Shown: positions 19,909 through 31,903 of the stretch, in pieces
Numbering within the stretch: the first letter of the stretch is position 1
How the letters are laid out: each line of letters opens with the position of its first letter
From: Asaia prunellae JCM 25354
GTDB lineage: Bacteria > Pseudomonadota > Alphaproteobacteria > Acetobacterales > Acetobacteraceae
Direction of reading: 5' to 3'
NCBI RefSeq assembly: GCF_000613885.1
Contig: NZ_BAJV01000012.1
Span: 62,001-126,000 of the forward strand
DNA length: 64,000 nucleotides
Translations under genes and position numbers: made by a program
Notes under the pieces: model-generated
Databases searched by the model: none
What the model saw: only the letters and a program-made list of their open reading frames with translations
What the model was told of the DNA's origin: nothing

Positions 19909-20784
19909 ATGAGCTGGCTGACCGAATACGTTCGACCGAAAATCCGTGGCCTTCTGCAACGTGAAGTGCCGGATAATTTGTGGACCAGCTGTGAATCCTG
20001 CTCACAGATGATCCTCATCAAGGATCTGGAGAAAGCCCAGCGCGTCTGCCCGCATTGCGGTCATCACGGCAAGGCGAAAGCGACAGAGCGCCTCGACTGG
20101 ACGTTCGATGATGGCAAATACACCAGGATCGAGCTGCCGAAAGTCCCGAGCGATCCGCTCGGCTTTCGCGACCAGAAGAAATACGCCGACCGTCTGAAGG
20201 ACGCCAAGGCCAAGACCCATCTCGATGAGTCGCTGGCTGTTGCGCATGGCCAGATCGGTGGTCATGATGCGGTTGTGGCCGTCATGGCCTATGAGTTCAT
20301 GGCAGGCACCATGGGTACAGCACTGGGTGAGGCGTTCATCGCCGCCTGCCGTCTGGCTGTGCTGCAAAAGGCCGCACTTGTAATCTATACGGCTTCAGGC
20401 GGCGCCCGCATGCAGGAGGGTGTTCTCTCCCTCATGCAGATGCCTCGTACGACCATTGGTGTCGAAATGCTCAAGGATGCAGGCCTGCCCTATATCGTTG
20501 TGCTGACCAACCCGACGACAGGTGGTGTTTCGGCATCGTTTGCCATGCTGGGCGATGTGCAGATTGCCGAGCCCGAGGCGCTTATTGCCTTCACCGGACC
20601 GCGCGTCATTCAGGATACGGTGCGCGAGAAGCTGCCGGAAGGCTTCCAGCGTTCCGAATATCTGCGCGATCACGGCATGGTCGATATGGTGGTTGCGCGC
20701 CCCGATCTGCATGAGAAGCTTGGCAGCCTGATCGGCATGATGATGAACAAGCCTGTTGTGGCTGCTCCTGTGGAAGCAGCCTGA
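19909..20784 (+). CDS. accD: Acetyl-CoA carboxylase, carboxyltransferase beta subunit
   Basis: A 291-residue subunit that transfers carboxyl from biotin to acetyl-CoA in the first step of fatty-acid synthesis. It has an N-terminal zinc ribbon (CESCSQ about residues 27-32, CPHCGHHG about 46-53) and the crotonase-like core with SGGARMQEG, TTGGVSASFA and GPRVIQDTVRE. The start at MSWLTEYVRPKI is the family-conserved N-terminus; an upstream in-frame ATG is less likely. folC follows after a hairpin. Confidence 0.93.
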   Translation: MSWLTEYVRPKIRGLLQREVPDNLWTSCESCSQMILIKDLEKAQRVCPHCGHHGKAKATERLDWTFDDGKYTRIELPKVPSDPLGFRDQKKYADRLKDAKAKTHLDESLAVAHGQIGGHDAVVAVMAYEFMAGTMGTALGEAFIAACRLAVLQKAALVIYTASGGARMQEGVLSLMQMPRTTIGVEMLKDAGLPYIVVLTNPTTGGVSASFAMLGDVQIAEPEALIAFTGPRVIQDTVREKLPEGFQRSEYLRDHGMVDMVVARPDLHEKLGSLIGMMMNKPVVAAPVEAA

Positions 20785-20796
20785 GCCATTGACTCT

Positions 20797-20820
20797 CCCC
20801 GCCCCTGTCAGGGAGCGGGG
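20797..20820 (+). terminator. GC-rich hairpin between accD and folC
   Basis: CCCCGC pairs with GCGGGG, with an inner CCCT/AGGG stem. There is no T-run after it, so it may be an attenuator or mRNA-stability element rather than a full stop. Confidence 0.45.
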
Positions 20821-20844
20821 TTGCTACTGCCCATCGGATGATTC

Positions 20845-22158
20845 ATGACGACCCAGGCACCCCCGGCCAAGCTCAGCGATGAATACGAGGGCCGGACCGG
20901 TGCCGTTCTGGCCCGGGTTCAGGCGCTTTATCCCAAGCTTATCGATCTCTCCCTTGATCGCCTTCATGCCCTGCTGGGCAAGCTGGGAAATCCGGAACGT
21001 TCCTTGCCTCCTGTAATTCATGTGGCGGGCACCAATGGCAAGGGCAGCACCTGTGCGACGCTGCGAGCCATTGCCGAGGCCGCTGGATGGTCGGTGCATG
21101 TCATGACCAGCCCGCATCTGGTCGATGTCACCGAGCGGTTCCGCATTGCCGGGAAACTGGTGAGCGAAGATGCTCTTGTTGCCACACTCGAGGAAATCGA
21201 ACGTGTGAACGGGGGCGATCCTATCACCGTGTTCGAGGTGTTAACGGCCGCCGGTCTCCTGCTTTTTGCCCGCAACAAGGCCGATCTGGTCATTCTTGAA
21301 GTCGGTCTTGGTGGTCGTCTTGATGCCACCAATGTTGTGGCGCGCCCTGCTGCCTGCGTGATCACGCCGGTCGATCTCGATCATCAGGCATTTCTGGGCG
21401 ACACGCTGGCGCTTATTGCCGCCGAAAAGGCCGGTATCATCAAGCCAGGAGTGCCTGTGGTCTGTGCTGCCCAGCATGAGGCGGCGAGGCAGATCATAGA
21501 GCAGCAGGCTGCGCGTTGCACCGCCCCGCTCTGGCAGGTCGGATCCGAGATCGGCTTTGAAACCCGTGACGATGGCAGCCTCTGCTATCATGACCCTCTG
21601 GGTACTCTGTCTTTGCCCGCCCCCGGCCTCAAAGGGATTCATCAGGCTGGCAATGCGACTCTCGCTGTAGCGGCGCTGCGCGCAAGCGGGTTGTCTGTGC
21701 CTGACACCGCCTGGGCAGGGATTGCCCGCACACAATGGCCTGCACGGCTGCAGCGTCTTGAAGGCAGGCTTGCCGCGCAACTGCCTGAAGGCTGGGAACT
21801 CTGGCTGGATGGGGGTCATAACCCCAATGCCGGGGAAGCACTTGCCCCCAGTCTCGCCGCATGGTCGGACCGCCCCCTGCATGTGATCGTAGGCATGAAG
21901 CAGAGCAAGGATGCCTCGGGCTTTCTGCGCCCTGTTCAGCGCCATGCGACGACACTTCATGCCGTGAGTGAAGCGGGCCAGCATCTTGCCCTGCCCGTGG
22001 ATGATATCGTGGCGGCTTCAGGCGGTGTAGCCCTGCCCGGGCCGACCATCGCCGCTATTTTTCCTCGCCTGCAAGGACCGCCTGCGCGTGTTCTGATCTG
22101 CGGCAGCCTTTATCTTGCAGGTGTGGTGCTGAAGCAGGACGGCTCTATTCCGCGATGA
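20845..22158 (+). CDS. folC: Bifunctional folylpolyglutamate synthase / dihydrofolate synthase
   Basis: A 437-residue Mur-ligase-family enzyme that adds glutamate to dihydropteroate and to folates. It has the ATP loop HVAGTNGKGSTC (about residues 58-69), LEVGLGGRLDATN, DHQAFLGDTLALIAAEKAGI with the metal and carbamyl-Lys region, and WLDGGHNPNA near 325. Length is normal and the frame is clean. It lies 60 bp downstream of accD, an order common in Alphaproteobacteria. Confidence 0.93.
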   Translation: MTTQAPPAKLSDEYEGRTGAVLARVQALYPKLIDLSLDRLHALLGKLGNPERSLPPVIHVAGTNGKGSTCATLRAIAEAAGWSVHVMTSPHLVDVTERFRIAGKLVSEDALVATLEEIERVNGGDPITVFEVLTAAGLLLFARNKADLVILEVGLGGRLDATNVVARPAACVITPVDLDHQAFLGDTLALIAAEKAGIIKPGVPVVCAAQHEAARQIIEQQAARCTAPLWQVGSEIGFETRDDGSLCYHDPLGTLSLPAPGLKGIHQAGNATLAVAALRASGLSVPDTAWAGIARTQWPARLQRLEGRLAAQLPEGWELWLDGGHNPNAGEALAPSLAAWSDRPLHVIVGMKQSKDASGFLRPVQRHATTLHAVSEAGQHLALPVDDIVAASGGVALPGPTIAAIFPRLQGPPARVLICGSLYLAGVVLKQDGSIPR

Positions 22159-22207
22159 GGTGATGAGCGTGACCAGGGTCACAGGTGAATAAAACCTTCT
22201 CTTCTCT

Positions 22208-23665
<1,458 letters not shown>

Positions 23666-23734
23666 TTACCCTGAATACATGATCAATACAGCGCATGATT
23701 TTCATTGGACTCTGTGGAAGCGGAACGTAGCGTG

Positions 23735-24921
23735 ATGAAGCAGCTAGAGGCAATTGTTCCGTCAGGTCCGCTTTCGAATGCAGACCTTGTCCCTGTCCGC
23801 GCAAGGCACTGGTGCGCGGTCTGATTGCTATCGGATGGTATGGTATTCAGACATGGCTTGCTTCGAATGCCCTTGTTCTGTTCATTCTGCATTTCTTTCC
23901 CGATAGTCGGGCTTATGCAGATCTGCATCATCATGGCCTGCTGGGGTTGTCGATGCTGGGCTGGGCGGCATTTCTCCTCGTCTGGCTGGTGCAGCTTGTG
24001 GTCTTCTGGCGCGGTATGGAAGCAATACGTCATTTCATAGACTGGGCTGGTCCAGCCATTTATGCCGTTATTCTGCTTCTCGATGTGGCACTTTTCTTAA
24101 AGACCCATGGAGACTGGCATTTCTCCGTTTTGCCTCACGGTGATTTTTCTGTGTCGGGCATGATCCGGGGAACGTTGGGCGTTACTTCTCTCACTCTGGC
24201 CTATTTCTCTGCAATTATTCCGAATTTCGGTGATTTCGCCCGTTATGGTGTGAGCATGGACGATGTGCGACGCGGTAATTTCTGGGGGCTGCCAATCAAT
24301 TTCATGGCGTTTGTCCTGCTTGTACTGACAACAATCGTTCTTACGCAGCCCGCACTGGGTCGGCTGCTCACGGATCCTGCGGAGACGATCGTCCTTTTTG
24401 ACAACCAGACAATTCTTCTGATTGGCACACTGACACTGGTCGCAGCGACGATCGGGATCAATATTTCGGCCAATTTTGTCTCGGCGGCATTCGATTTTTC
24501 CAATATTGCTCCTTCTTTTATCTCATGGCGTCAGGGAGGCAATATTGCTGCAGTCGGCGCCATTCTGCTGACCTCGTGGAATCTCTATGCCCATCCCGAG
24601 CTTATCCATATGACCCTTGATATACTGGGGCTGTTCATTGCGCCGGTTACAAGTATCCTGCTTGCTGATTATCTCATCGTGCAAAGAGCGCCGCTGGACA
24701 TCAGGGCGCTTTACAGCACGAGCCAAGAAGGTCCTTACTGGTATCGTAATGGTATCAATTTCAGGGCTCTTGGAGCGCTAGGCCTTTCCGTACTGCTCGG
24801 CCTGTCACTGGTTTTTCTCTCCGGATTGTCAGGATTGCAGAATTTCCTGTGGGTGATCGGATTTATCACCGGGGGTTTTTTCCATATTATTTTTTCCCGA
24901 AGAACAGCGTGTTCAAGGTAG
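23735..24921 (+). pseudogene. NCS1 nucleobase/hydantoin permease with internal deletion
   Basis: The N-terminus (ATG at 23735, PSGPLSNADLVPV) is the typical NCS1 start. It is followed immediately, out of frame, by RKALVRGLIAIGWYGIQTW, which in intact family members lies about 100 residues further on. The helix 1-2 region and the sodium/substrate-site segment are therefore missing. The remaining 370 residues (PNFGDFARYG, NISANFVSAAFDFSN, PVTSILLADY) are in one clean frame. The protein is probably non-functional. Because small indels abound here, a collapsed assembly segment is an alternative to a true deletion. Confidence 0.75.
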
Positions 24922-25187
24922 TGAACGCGAGACCGTGTCAGAGTGGTGAGACAGGTTGAAGGGCCTGTTCGGTGAACAGGCACAGGCGACGGCCGCCTGT
25001 GAGAGTGATGATGATAGGGTTCATCGCTGTCATGAGACAGGACAAGGAAAGACAGAGTATCATATCCTGCTGTCATAATCACAAAGTCGCGTCTGGTACT
25101 GAACTGAAGATTTAGCACTTGCAGAGTGGAAGTGAATAGATAAACGTGTCGACTCGTAAATACTGACGTTTTGTCAGAGGAGGCATT

Positions 25188-26498
25188 ATGCCGATCAATA
25201 CGAAAAAATTATGGCTGATAACGGCATGTACGGGATTTTTTTTCCTGAAAAATACCGCCTGGTCACAGAGTAACTGTTATGGTCTGGCGTTGAAAACCTG
25301 CCCGAGTCCTGAGGATAGAACAGTTCCTGACGTAAAGGATATGCTGACATGGGACCAGAAACAGCGCGTCGTCGGGTTTCGCAATGATTATCGTTCCTAT
25401 GAGGGAGATGTTTTTCGCGCAGGCAGGGCGTATCCCATTCCCAGGTCACCGCGTTCTCTGGATGGGATAAGCTATCGTTATAAACGACATGACTACAGGC
25501 TGTCAGATTATCTCCATCGCAACAGCGTGACCGGTATGATGGTGATCAAGGACGGAAAAACAGTCTGGGAATATTACGGGCAGGGAAATACCCCGACCAC
25601 ACTCTGGACTTCGCGCTCTGTCGGAAAATCGGTCGTCTCGACTCTGATCGGTATTGCGCTGAAGCAGGGGAAGATAAAGAGTCTCGATGATGCGATAGTG
25701 AAATACAATCCCGATGTAAGAGGAACGGTATGGGAGAACGTGACGCTCCGACAGCTCTTGCAGCATAGTTCCGGTGTGGCCTGGAACGAGGATTATACCA
25801 AACCCGGATCCGATTTTGCCCGGCTTACACAGTGCGAAGCGGGTGCTGACGCCTATGAGTGCGTCAGGAAACTTGTCGAGGATCCCGCACGTCAGTCATA
25901 TGCTCCAGCAGGAAGCAGCTGGTCATATTCTTCCGGTGGCGCATGGTTGCTTGGCGACACCCTTGAGAAAGCAACCGGAAAATCCCTGTCGCAGAACCTG
26001 CAGGAAATGATCTGGCAACCTTATGGTATGACGCAGGATGGTGTGTGGCATAGCTATCTCAAGGGAAAGCACGATGTTGGTGCACATGGCTTCAACGCAA
26101 CCCTTGAAGACTGGGGGAAATTCGGTCTTTTCGTGCTGAACAACGGCGTTCTTCCGGATGGACGCAAGATGCTGCCCGATCACTGGATGGAAGAGGCGCG
26201 TCATTGGGTCCGGGCCAGGAATTCGGTGTCAGCAAGCCACCCTGAAGGTATCTATGGGTATCAGTGGTGGAATAATTCTGTACCATCCGGAACGCGTGAC
26301 GCCGCGCCTCTTCACGGTCTCGAATATGAAAATTCGCAATGGGCAATCGGCATTTTCGGACAGTTTATCGCGGTCGATCAGAAAGAAAATCTGGTTATCG
26401 TCCAGTGGTCCACATGGCCGGAAGCAGAACCATCTTTCGATACCAGACCTCTTGAGACGTCTCTCATGTTCAACGCCATTGCGAATTTCCTGAGATGA
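25188..26498 (+). CDS. Secreted beta-lactamase-fold serine hydrolase
   Basis: A 436-residue exported protein (signal peptide ending near NTAWSQS) of the class C beta-lactamase / 6-aminohexanoate-dimer hydrolase superfamily. The nucleophile motif S-x-x-K is SVGK in TSRSVGKSVVS (about residue 144), and the Tyr motif is YSSGGAWLLG near 245. A GGAGG element precedes the ATG. Such enzymes act on amides, esters or peptidoglycan peptides; the substrate is not deducible. A hairpin terminator follows. Confidence 0.8.
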   Translation: MPINTKKLWLITACTGFFFLKNTAWSQSNCYGLALKTCPSPEDRTVPDVKDMLTWDQKQRVVGFRNDYRSYEGDVFRAGRAYPIPRSPRSLDGISYRYKRHDYRLSDYLHRNSVTGMMVIKDGKTVWEYYGQGNTPTTLWTSRSVGKSVVSTLIGIALKQGKIKSLDDAIVKYNPDVRGTVWENVTLRQLLQHSSGVAWNEDYTKPGSDFARLTQCEAGADAYECVRKLVEDPARQSYAPAGSSWSYSSGGAWLLGDTLEKATGKSLSQNLQEMIWQPYGMTQDGVWHSYLKGKHDVGAHGFNATLEDWGKFGLFVLNNGVLPDGRKMLPDHWMEEARHWVRARNSVSASHPEGIYGYQWWNNSVPSGTRDAAPLHGLEYENSQWAIGIFGQFIAVDQKENLVIVQWSTWPEAEPSFDTRPLETSLMFNAIANFLR

Positions 26499-26542
26499 GG
26501 CACGGCCTGTTCTCTTTTTGAGGGAAGTGAAAATGAGTCTTT

Positions 26543-26559
26543 CCGCAGTTTTTCTGCGG
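26543..26559 (+). terminator. Hairpin terminator after the serine hydrolase
   Basis: CCGCAG, five T, CTGCGG forms a perfect 6-bp stem 45 bp past the stop. The following 200 bp to mdcA are AT-rich and should carry the mdc promoter. Confidence 0.5.
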
Positions 26560-26776
26560 CTTCCCCAGACAGGGTGTGCCGTCAATTCGGTATTGGATGT
26601 CATGGTGGTTCTTATGTGTGTAAAACAGGATAATTTTAAATAAAAAACAAGATAATTCTATTGTCAAAAAAGTAAACACCAATGCGTGATAGGTGTGCGG
26701 TAACGGTCTAGTGAAGAAAACATGAGGGCATCTGACAGTTTAATATTGTGGAAACTGGCTGTAGGGAGCTTCTGCT

Positions 26777-28421
26777 GTGACCCGATCCTGGGACAAAGAG
26801 CGTAAAGCACGACAGAAGCGCGTTGATGCCGGAGAGAGATTTTCCCGAGGCAAGGTAATCGACCCCTCGAAGCTGACGAATTTCCTGCAAGCTGTTCTTC
26901 AGGCTGGTGACAGGGTCTGCCTTGAGGGGGATAATCAGAAACAGGCAGATTTTCTGGCGCGCGCGCTTACCAGAGTCGATCCATCTGTCATCAATCATTT
27001 GCATATCGTGCAGTCAGGTATTGTCCTGCCTGAACATCTTGATCTGTTTGAACTAGGGATCGCAAAAAAACTCGATTTTTCCTATTCCAGCCCTCAGGGC
27101 GCAGCGGTCGCCCGGCTTCTCAATAAAGGCAATGTCGAGCTGGGGGCTATCCATACCTATATAGAACTTTTTGGTCGCTATTATATGGATCTGACGCCGC
27201 ATGTTGCGCTCGTTGTTGCGCGGCAGGCAGACAGGCAGGGTAATCTCTATACCGGCCCCAATACGGAAGATACGCCAACAATCGTGGAAGCCACAGCATT
27301 CAAGAATGGTCTGGTGGTTGCGCAGGTCAACGATATTGTTGATCACCTCCCTCGCGTTGATATCCAGGGCGATCAGGTGGATTTTATCGTTCAGTCGCCC
27401 AAGCCTTTCTATATTGAACCTCTATTTACACGCGACCCGGCAAACGTCACCGAAACCCAGATTCTGATGGCGATGATGGCGATCAAAGGTATCTATGCCG
27501 AATATGGTGTAAAAAGACTGAACCACGGCATTGGCTTTTCTACGGCTGCAATTGAGCTCATTCTGCCAAGTTTTGGTGCAAAACTCGGATTAAGAGGAAA
27601 GATTGCGACACATTGCTCTGAATCCGCATCCTACGCTGATTCCTGCCATTGAAGACGGATGGGTCAAGCAAATCCACTGTTTCGGGTCTGAAGTCGGCAT
27701 GGATCGCTATATGTCGGCGCGTCCTGATATCTACTTTATCGGGCATGACGGTTCATTGCGATCCAACCGTCTCATGTGTCAGACGGCAGGATTATATGCC
27801 TGTGACATGTTTATCGGATCGACCCTGCAGATCGATCTTGCCGGTAATTCTTCCACCATCACAACCGATCGTATTGCCGGATTTGGCGGCGCACCAAATA
27901 TGGGGGCTGATGCGCATGGACGTCGTCATCCAAGCGCCCCATGGCTCAAGGCAGGTCGGCAGGCTTCCGATGCACGGGGTGATATGGTGCGTGGGCGTAA
28001 ACTGGTGGTCCAGATTGTCGAGACATTCGGGGACAGGATGGCACCAGCCTTTGTTGAAAAGCTGGATAGCCTCACCCTTGCGGAAAAACTCAAACTCGAT
28101 CTGGCTCCTGTCATGATTTATGGCGACGATGTTACGCATATTGTCACAGAGGAAGGCATTGCCAATCTGCTTCTGTGTCGTTCCGCTGATGAGCGTGAGC
28201 AGGCTATCAGAGGGGTCGCTGGTTACACCGAGATAGGGCGACGGAGAGACCGCGCCATGGTCGCAAATCTCCGCGAACGGGGCATTATCCGCAGGCCTGA
28301 GGATCTTGGGATTGACCCTCTGGAGGCAACGCGTCAGCTTCTGGCCGCACGTTCAATTCAGGATCTCGTCGCGTGTTCCGGAGGGCTTTACGAGCCTCCA
28401 TCGAAATTCCGCAACTGGTGA
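26777..28421 (+). CDS. mdcA: Malonate decarboxylase alpha subunit, frameshifted as sequenced
   Basis: Acetyl-ACP:malonate ACP transferase of biotin-independent malonate decarboxylase, about 548 residues. The start MTRSWDKERKARQKR is typical of MdcA. The first frame runs to LGLRGKIATH, and the second resumes with LNPHPTLIPAIEDGWV and GFGGAPNMGADAHGRRH. The join near 27616 fits loss of two G from a GGG run (TTGCTC for TTGGGCTC). It is the first gene of an eight-gene operon; the DNA upstream is AT-rich and no LysR-type mdcR is visible. Confidence 0.9.
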
Positions 28422-28432
28422 GGGGGGCTGCT

Positions 28433-28746
28433 ATGGAAAAGCTTACGATTTCTCTCAGGACGCAGGCAGCCCTGCAAGGCTGAGAGAGGAGGCGCTTGTC
28501 GGTGTTGTGGCTTCCGGCAATCTCGAAGTCTTGGCTCAGAGGAATGAATCACCTGATCTGTGCGTTGTCGAATTGCTGACGAGTGTCAGAGGGTACGAGG
28601 AAATATGGCGTGCCGTAATTCAGGATTTTGTAGATCGCCTTTCCCCGGGGGGAGTGCGTTTCACCATTCATGACGGTGGTGCACGGCCTGATACGGTCAT
28701 GTTGCGTCTTATGCAGGCAGCCCGCCTCATGGAGAGCACATCATGA
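28433..28746 (+). CDS. mdcC: Malonate decarboxylase acyl carrier protein (delta), frameshifted as sequenced
   Basis: A carrier protein of about 104 residues holding the 2-(5-triphosphoribosyl)-3-dephospho-CoA group. The first 16 codons (MEKLTISLRTQAALQG) run into a stop; one base earlier the frame continues with the family's prosthetic-group region (VGVVASGNLEVL, with the candidate Ser) and GVRFTIHDGGARPDTV. The change near 28485 equals one lost base. Its end overlaps mdcD by 4 bp. Confidence 0.85.
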
Positions 28747-29671
28747 ACCCTTCACTCCACAGAAATGGTGCAAGCTGGTATGAGGCCTCTGCCCGGGAGA
28801 GAATTGCAGGGCTTCTCGACCCGCATTCCTTCAGGGAATATCTCGGTCCTTCTCAGGCCATCATGAGCCTCATCTGGCCCTGTTCGATCTGCCACCTGCT
28901 TTTGACGATGGTGTTATCATTGGCAAAGGCAGGCTGGATGGGAGTGACGTCCTGATTGCCGCCCAGGAGGGACGATTTATGGGCGGAACCTTTGCCGAAA
29001 TTTCGGGCGCCAAAATTCTTGGCCTTCTGAGAGGCGCGCGCACGAATGTTGCTGGTAAAGGGCCGGAAACCATTATCCTTGCTCTGGATTCAGGCGGCGT
29101 ACGTCTGCAGGAAGCCAATGCAGGTGAAATGGCTGTTTCTGAAATCATCCGCGCTATTGTCGAGGCACGAATGCACGGCATTTCAGTCATTGCCCTGGTT
29201 GGTGGGAGAGCCGGGGCATTTGGCGGGGCGGGTCTGATTGCGGCTACATGCTCGCATATCGTTATATCCCGACATGGACGTATTGGCGTCTCCGGACCTG
29301 AAGTTATCGAGACGAACAAGGGCGTCGAGGAATTCGATTCAAGGGACAAGGCACTGGTCTGGCGTATAACCGGCGGACGGACGCGTGTCCTGTGCGGAGG
29401 AGCCGATTTATATGTCTGTGATGATATTGCGGCATTCCGCGCAACGACAATCGCCCTGCAATCGGCACAAAGGAGGAAGTTGACGCCTGATACGCTGTTG
29501 CGGGAACAGAAACGTCTTGAGCAGCGACTGGCAGAAAACGGATCAGCGCGCGATGCACCTGAGATCTGGAAAAAGCGAAATATTCCTGATCCGGAACATA
29601 TCGCTGATCTTGCCGAAGGCGACTTCATCACTCTTCATGAAAAAACGGGAGTGCATCATGACGCGCGATGA
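28743..29671 (+). CDS. mdcD: Malonate decarboxylase beta subunit, frameshifted as sequenced
   Basis: Carboxyltransferase-like subunit that, with MdcE, decarboxylates malonyl-ACP. The start overlaps mdcC (ATG inside its last codons). It reads SWYEASARERIAGLLDPHSF, then after a one-base loss near 28868 continues PHLALFDLPPAFDDGVIIGK, RFMGGTFAEISGAKI and GGRAGAFGGAGLIAATC, the oxyanion-type region. Total is about 309 residues. Its end overlaps mdcE by 14 bp. Confidence 0.88.
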
Positions 29672-30403
29672 GCTGTTGCAGGCGTTGTTTTCGGACAGAG
29701 CTATTCTGACGGAATGTCGCGGTGCCGTTTTTCAGGCCATGCCAGAACAGAAAAAGGGGTGGAGCTGGGGCTGATTGGCATTGATGGCGGTGTGCCGGTC
29801 AGTATTGATATTGCATGTGATCTGGCACGATATGTTCTGGCATTCGCCCAACGCGAAGACAGGGCGCCCCTTGTCATACTGGTCGATACATCTGCCCAGA
29901 GCATGACCCGACGGGATGAATTGCTTGGATTGAACGAATACCTTGCTCATCTGGCAAAAACAATTCTCGTGACATCCGGTAAAGGCCATCGGACAATCGG
30001 CATTCTTTACGGGAAAGCGGCAGCAGGTGCATTTATTGCAACAGCTCTGGCTACTGACTGGCTCATCACGGTTCCTGGTGCAGAACCCAGTGTCATGGAT
30101 CTTCCCTCCATTGCGCGCGTGACCAAGCTTCCTCTGGAACGTCTCGAAGAGCTATCCCGTACTACTCCGATATTTGCGCCTGGTGTCGAGGCTCTCGCAG
30201 CAACAGGTGCGGTAACAGAAACATGGACCAGACCATCCGAGTATCCGGGGCAGCTTGATGCCCTGCTGGAAAGGGAATTTCCCGGTGATCGACGCGATCA
30301 GCTGGGGAAGGAACGTGGAGGTCGGACAAAAGCCGCCGATATTACCCGATCCGTCATGGCTCTGGTCCAGGAGAAAGAAAATGATCGTCTGGCAGCGTCA
30401 TGA
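29658..30403 (+). CDS. mdcE: Malonate decarboxylase gamma subunit, frameshifted as sequenced
   Basis: Partner of MdcD in the decarboxylase core, about 248 residues. The N-terminal frame is MTRDELLQALFSDRAI; after a one-base loss near 29735 it continues GHARTEKGVELGLIGIDGG, ILVDTSAQSMTRRDE and GKAAAGAFIATALA. The last 23 bp overlap mdcG. The order D-E matches known mdc operons. Confidence 0.87.
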
Positions 30404-31058
30404 CCTGATCAATCTCTCGCCTTCTGTCTGGCAGAAACTGATAAAAAACCAGAAGTCGCAAGCAGTACGCAACGCGCTGTATTTCTGGCAGAACAGGGCA
30501 TTACCCCTGATGTGCAGACGCCGGAGTTCTGAGGATCGTGCTGATCTTGTTCCGGTCTGTATTGCTTTCCCTCCTTCCTGGAAGGTGACGCGTCTGAGGT
30601 TGCAGATCGATCCTGACGACATAGAAAATATTGTGATGCCACCCGCTCTTCAGCAGATTGCTCACAGGCTTCCATCTGCCCAGCAGGAACAGGCTTGGAC
30701 TATATCAACGCTGATAAAGGCAGAAACCGGACTCACGCCGCGTCTTTTCGGGAGCGTCTTGTGGCAGGGTATATCCGGCCTTCCCTATCTCAGAGATACC
30801 TCCGATCTCGATCTGCTCTGGATTATGCCGGATTGGAGCAGACACGCCGTGTTTGATCTGGTTGCACGTTTGATAGTCGTCGAAAAGCAGCTGTCCTGTT
30901 CTCTTGATGGCGAGATTGTTCTGCCGGATGGACGCGCAGTCCATTGGCGGGAAATCGCAAAAGAAAGCCCGGTGGCCGATCTTCTTGTCAAAACGGCTGC
31001 AAATGTCTGTCTCATGAGCCAGGAGGCCTTCTTCAGCCATACATCGAGCCTGATATGA
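30381..31058 (+). CDS. mdcG: Malonate decarboxylase holo-ACP synthase
   Basis: Phosphoribosyl-dephospho-CoA transferase that attaches the prosthetic group to MdcC, 225 residues. The ATG at 30381 (MIVWQRHDLINL) was chosen because it overlaps mdcE slightly and matches the family start. The nucleotidyltransferase-like motif is FGSVLWQGISGLPYLRDTSD with DLDLLW just after (about residues 117-143). The frame is clean. Its stop overlaps the mdcB start as ATGA. Confidence 0.86.
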   Translation: MIVWQRHDLINLSPSVWQKLIKNQKSQAVRNALYFWQNRALPLMCRRRSSEDRADLVPVCIAFPPSWKVTRLRLQIDPDDIENIVMPPALQQIAHRLPSAQQEQAWTISTLIKAETGLTPRLFGSVLWQGISGLPYLRDTSDLDLLWIMPDWSRHAVFDLVARLIVVEKQLSCSLDGEIVLPDGRAVHWREIAKESPVADLLVKTAANVCLMSQEAFFSHTSSLI

Positions 31059-31903
31059 TGGTGAGTGTACCTGGAAGTTCCGCAAGCCCGAGGTCGCCAG
31101 ACATCATTGCAGAACTGGCACGTAAAGCCCTGTTGCAGGAGGTCGTTTCCTATCCCAAACCAGGTCTCGTAAGCCGGGTTGACGGGGGTAGTCATGGCGA
31201 CATGGACTATCAGAGCTTTACAGCCAGTATCGACGCGATTGTCCCTTTTTTCAGACAGATGGCGGCTATTGGTGCTGCTGACCAGGGTTTCAGGGCACTG
31301 CAACAGGTGGGCATTGCGGCAGAAATGGCGATGCTGCGAGCGACTGGGGGGGTCAACACCCATAGAGGTGCAATATTCGGGGTAGGTCTTCTTTGTGCGG
31401 CATCGGGTACCGGAGCGTCTGATCTTGGGGCCTGCATTGCCATGCGTTGGGGTAAGGAAATACTCCGGCACGCTCCCGTGTCAGACAGTCACGGTACAAA
31501 GGTACGGGAAAAATACGGTATTGGTGGTGCGCGACAAGAGGCTGCGACCGGTTTTCCAACCCTCTATGCTGTCGGTTTGCCGGTACTGCATCAGGCAAGA
31601 ACCATTACGTCCGATCAGGATGCCTGTTCGTTACAGGTACTGATGTCTTTCATAAGCAGAATGGAGGATACGACACTTTTTCATCGTGGTGGTAGGGCTG
31701 GGGCGCAATGGGCTGCCAGAACGGCGCGCCTTTTTCTTGACCGGGGTGGTATTCGTGATCCGGACTGGTACGAGAACGCTGTCACGCTGCATCATGCCTT
31801 CGTCGCCAAAAACCTCTCTCCCGGGGGCTGCGCTGATCTTCTGGCCATGACCCTGTTTGTGGATGCGCTGCACAGCGACCCTTCATCCGGGGAAAGATCA
31901 TGA
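31055..31903 (+). CDS. mdcB: Triphosphoribosyl-dephospho-CoA synthase
   Basis: Makes the prosthetic-group precursor from ATP and dephospho-CoA (CitG family), 282 residues. Motifs are PKPGLVSRVDGGSHGDMD near residue 36, GVNTHRGAIFG near 99 and GGARQEAATGFPT near 155. The start overlaps mdcG (ATGA) and the end overlaps mdcF (ATGA). The frame is clean. Confidence 0.88.
   Translation: MMVSVPGSSASPRSPDIIAELARKALLQEVVSYPKPGLVSRVDGGSHGDMDYQSFTASIDAIVPFFRQMAAIGAADQGFRALQQVGIAAEMAMLRATGGVNTHRGAIFGVGLLCAASGTGASDLGACIAMRWGKEILRHAPVSDSHGTKVREKYGIGGARQEAATGFPTLYAVGLPVLHQARTITSDQDACSLQVLMSFISRMEDTTLFHRGGRAGAQWAARTARLFLDRGGIRDPDWYENAVTLHHAFVAKNLSPGGCADLLAMTLFVDALHSDPSSGERS

Noticed and set aside
21241-21984. 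247-residue minus-strand ORF
   Set aside because: Antisense to folC, whose motifs are complete.
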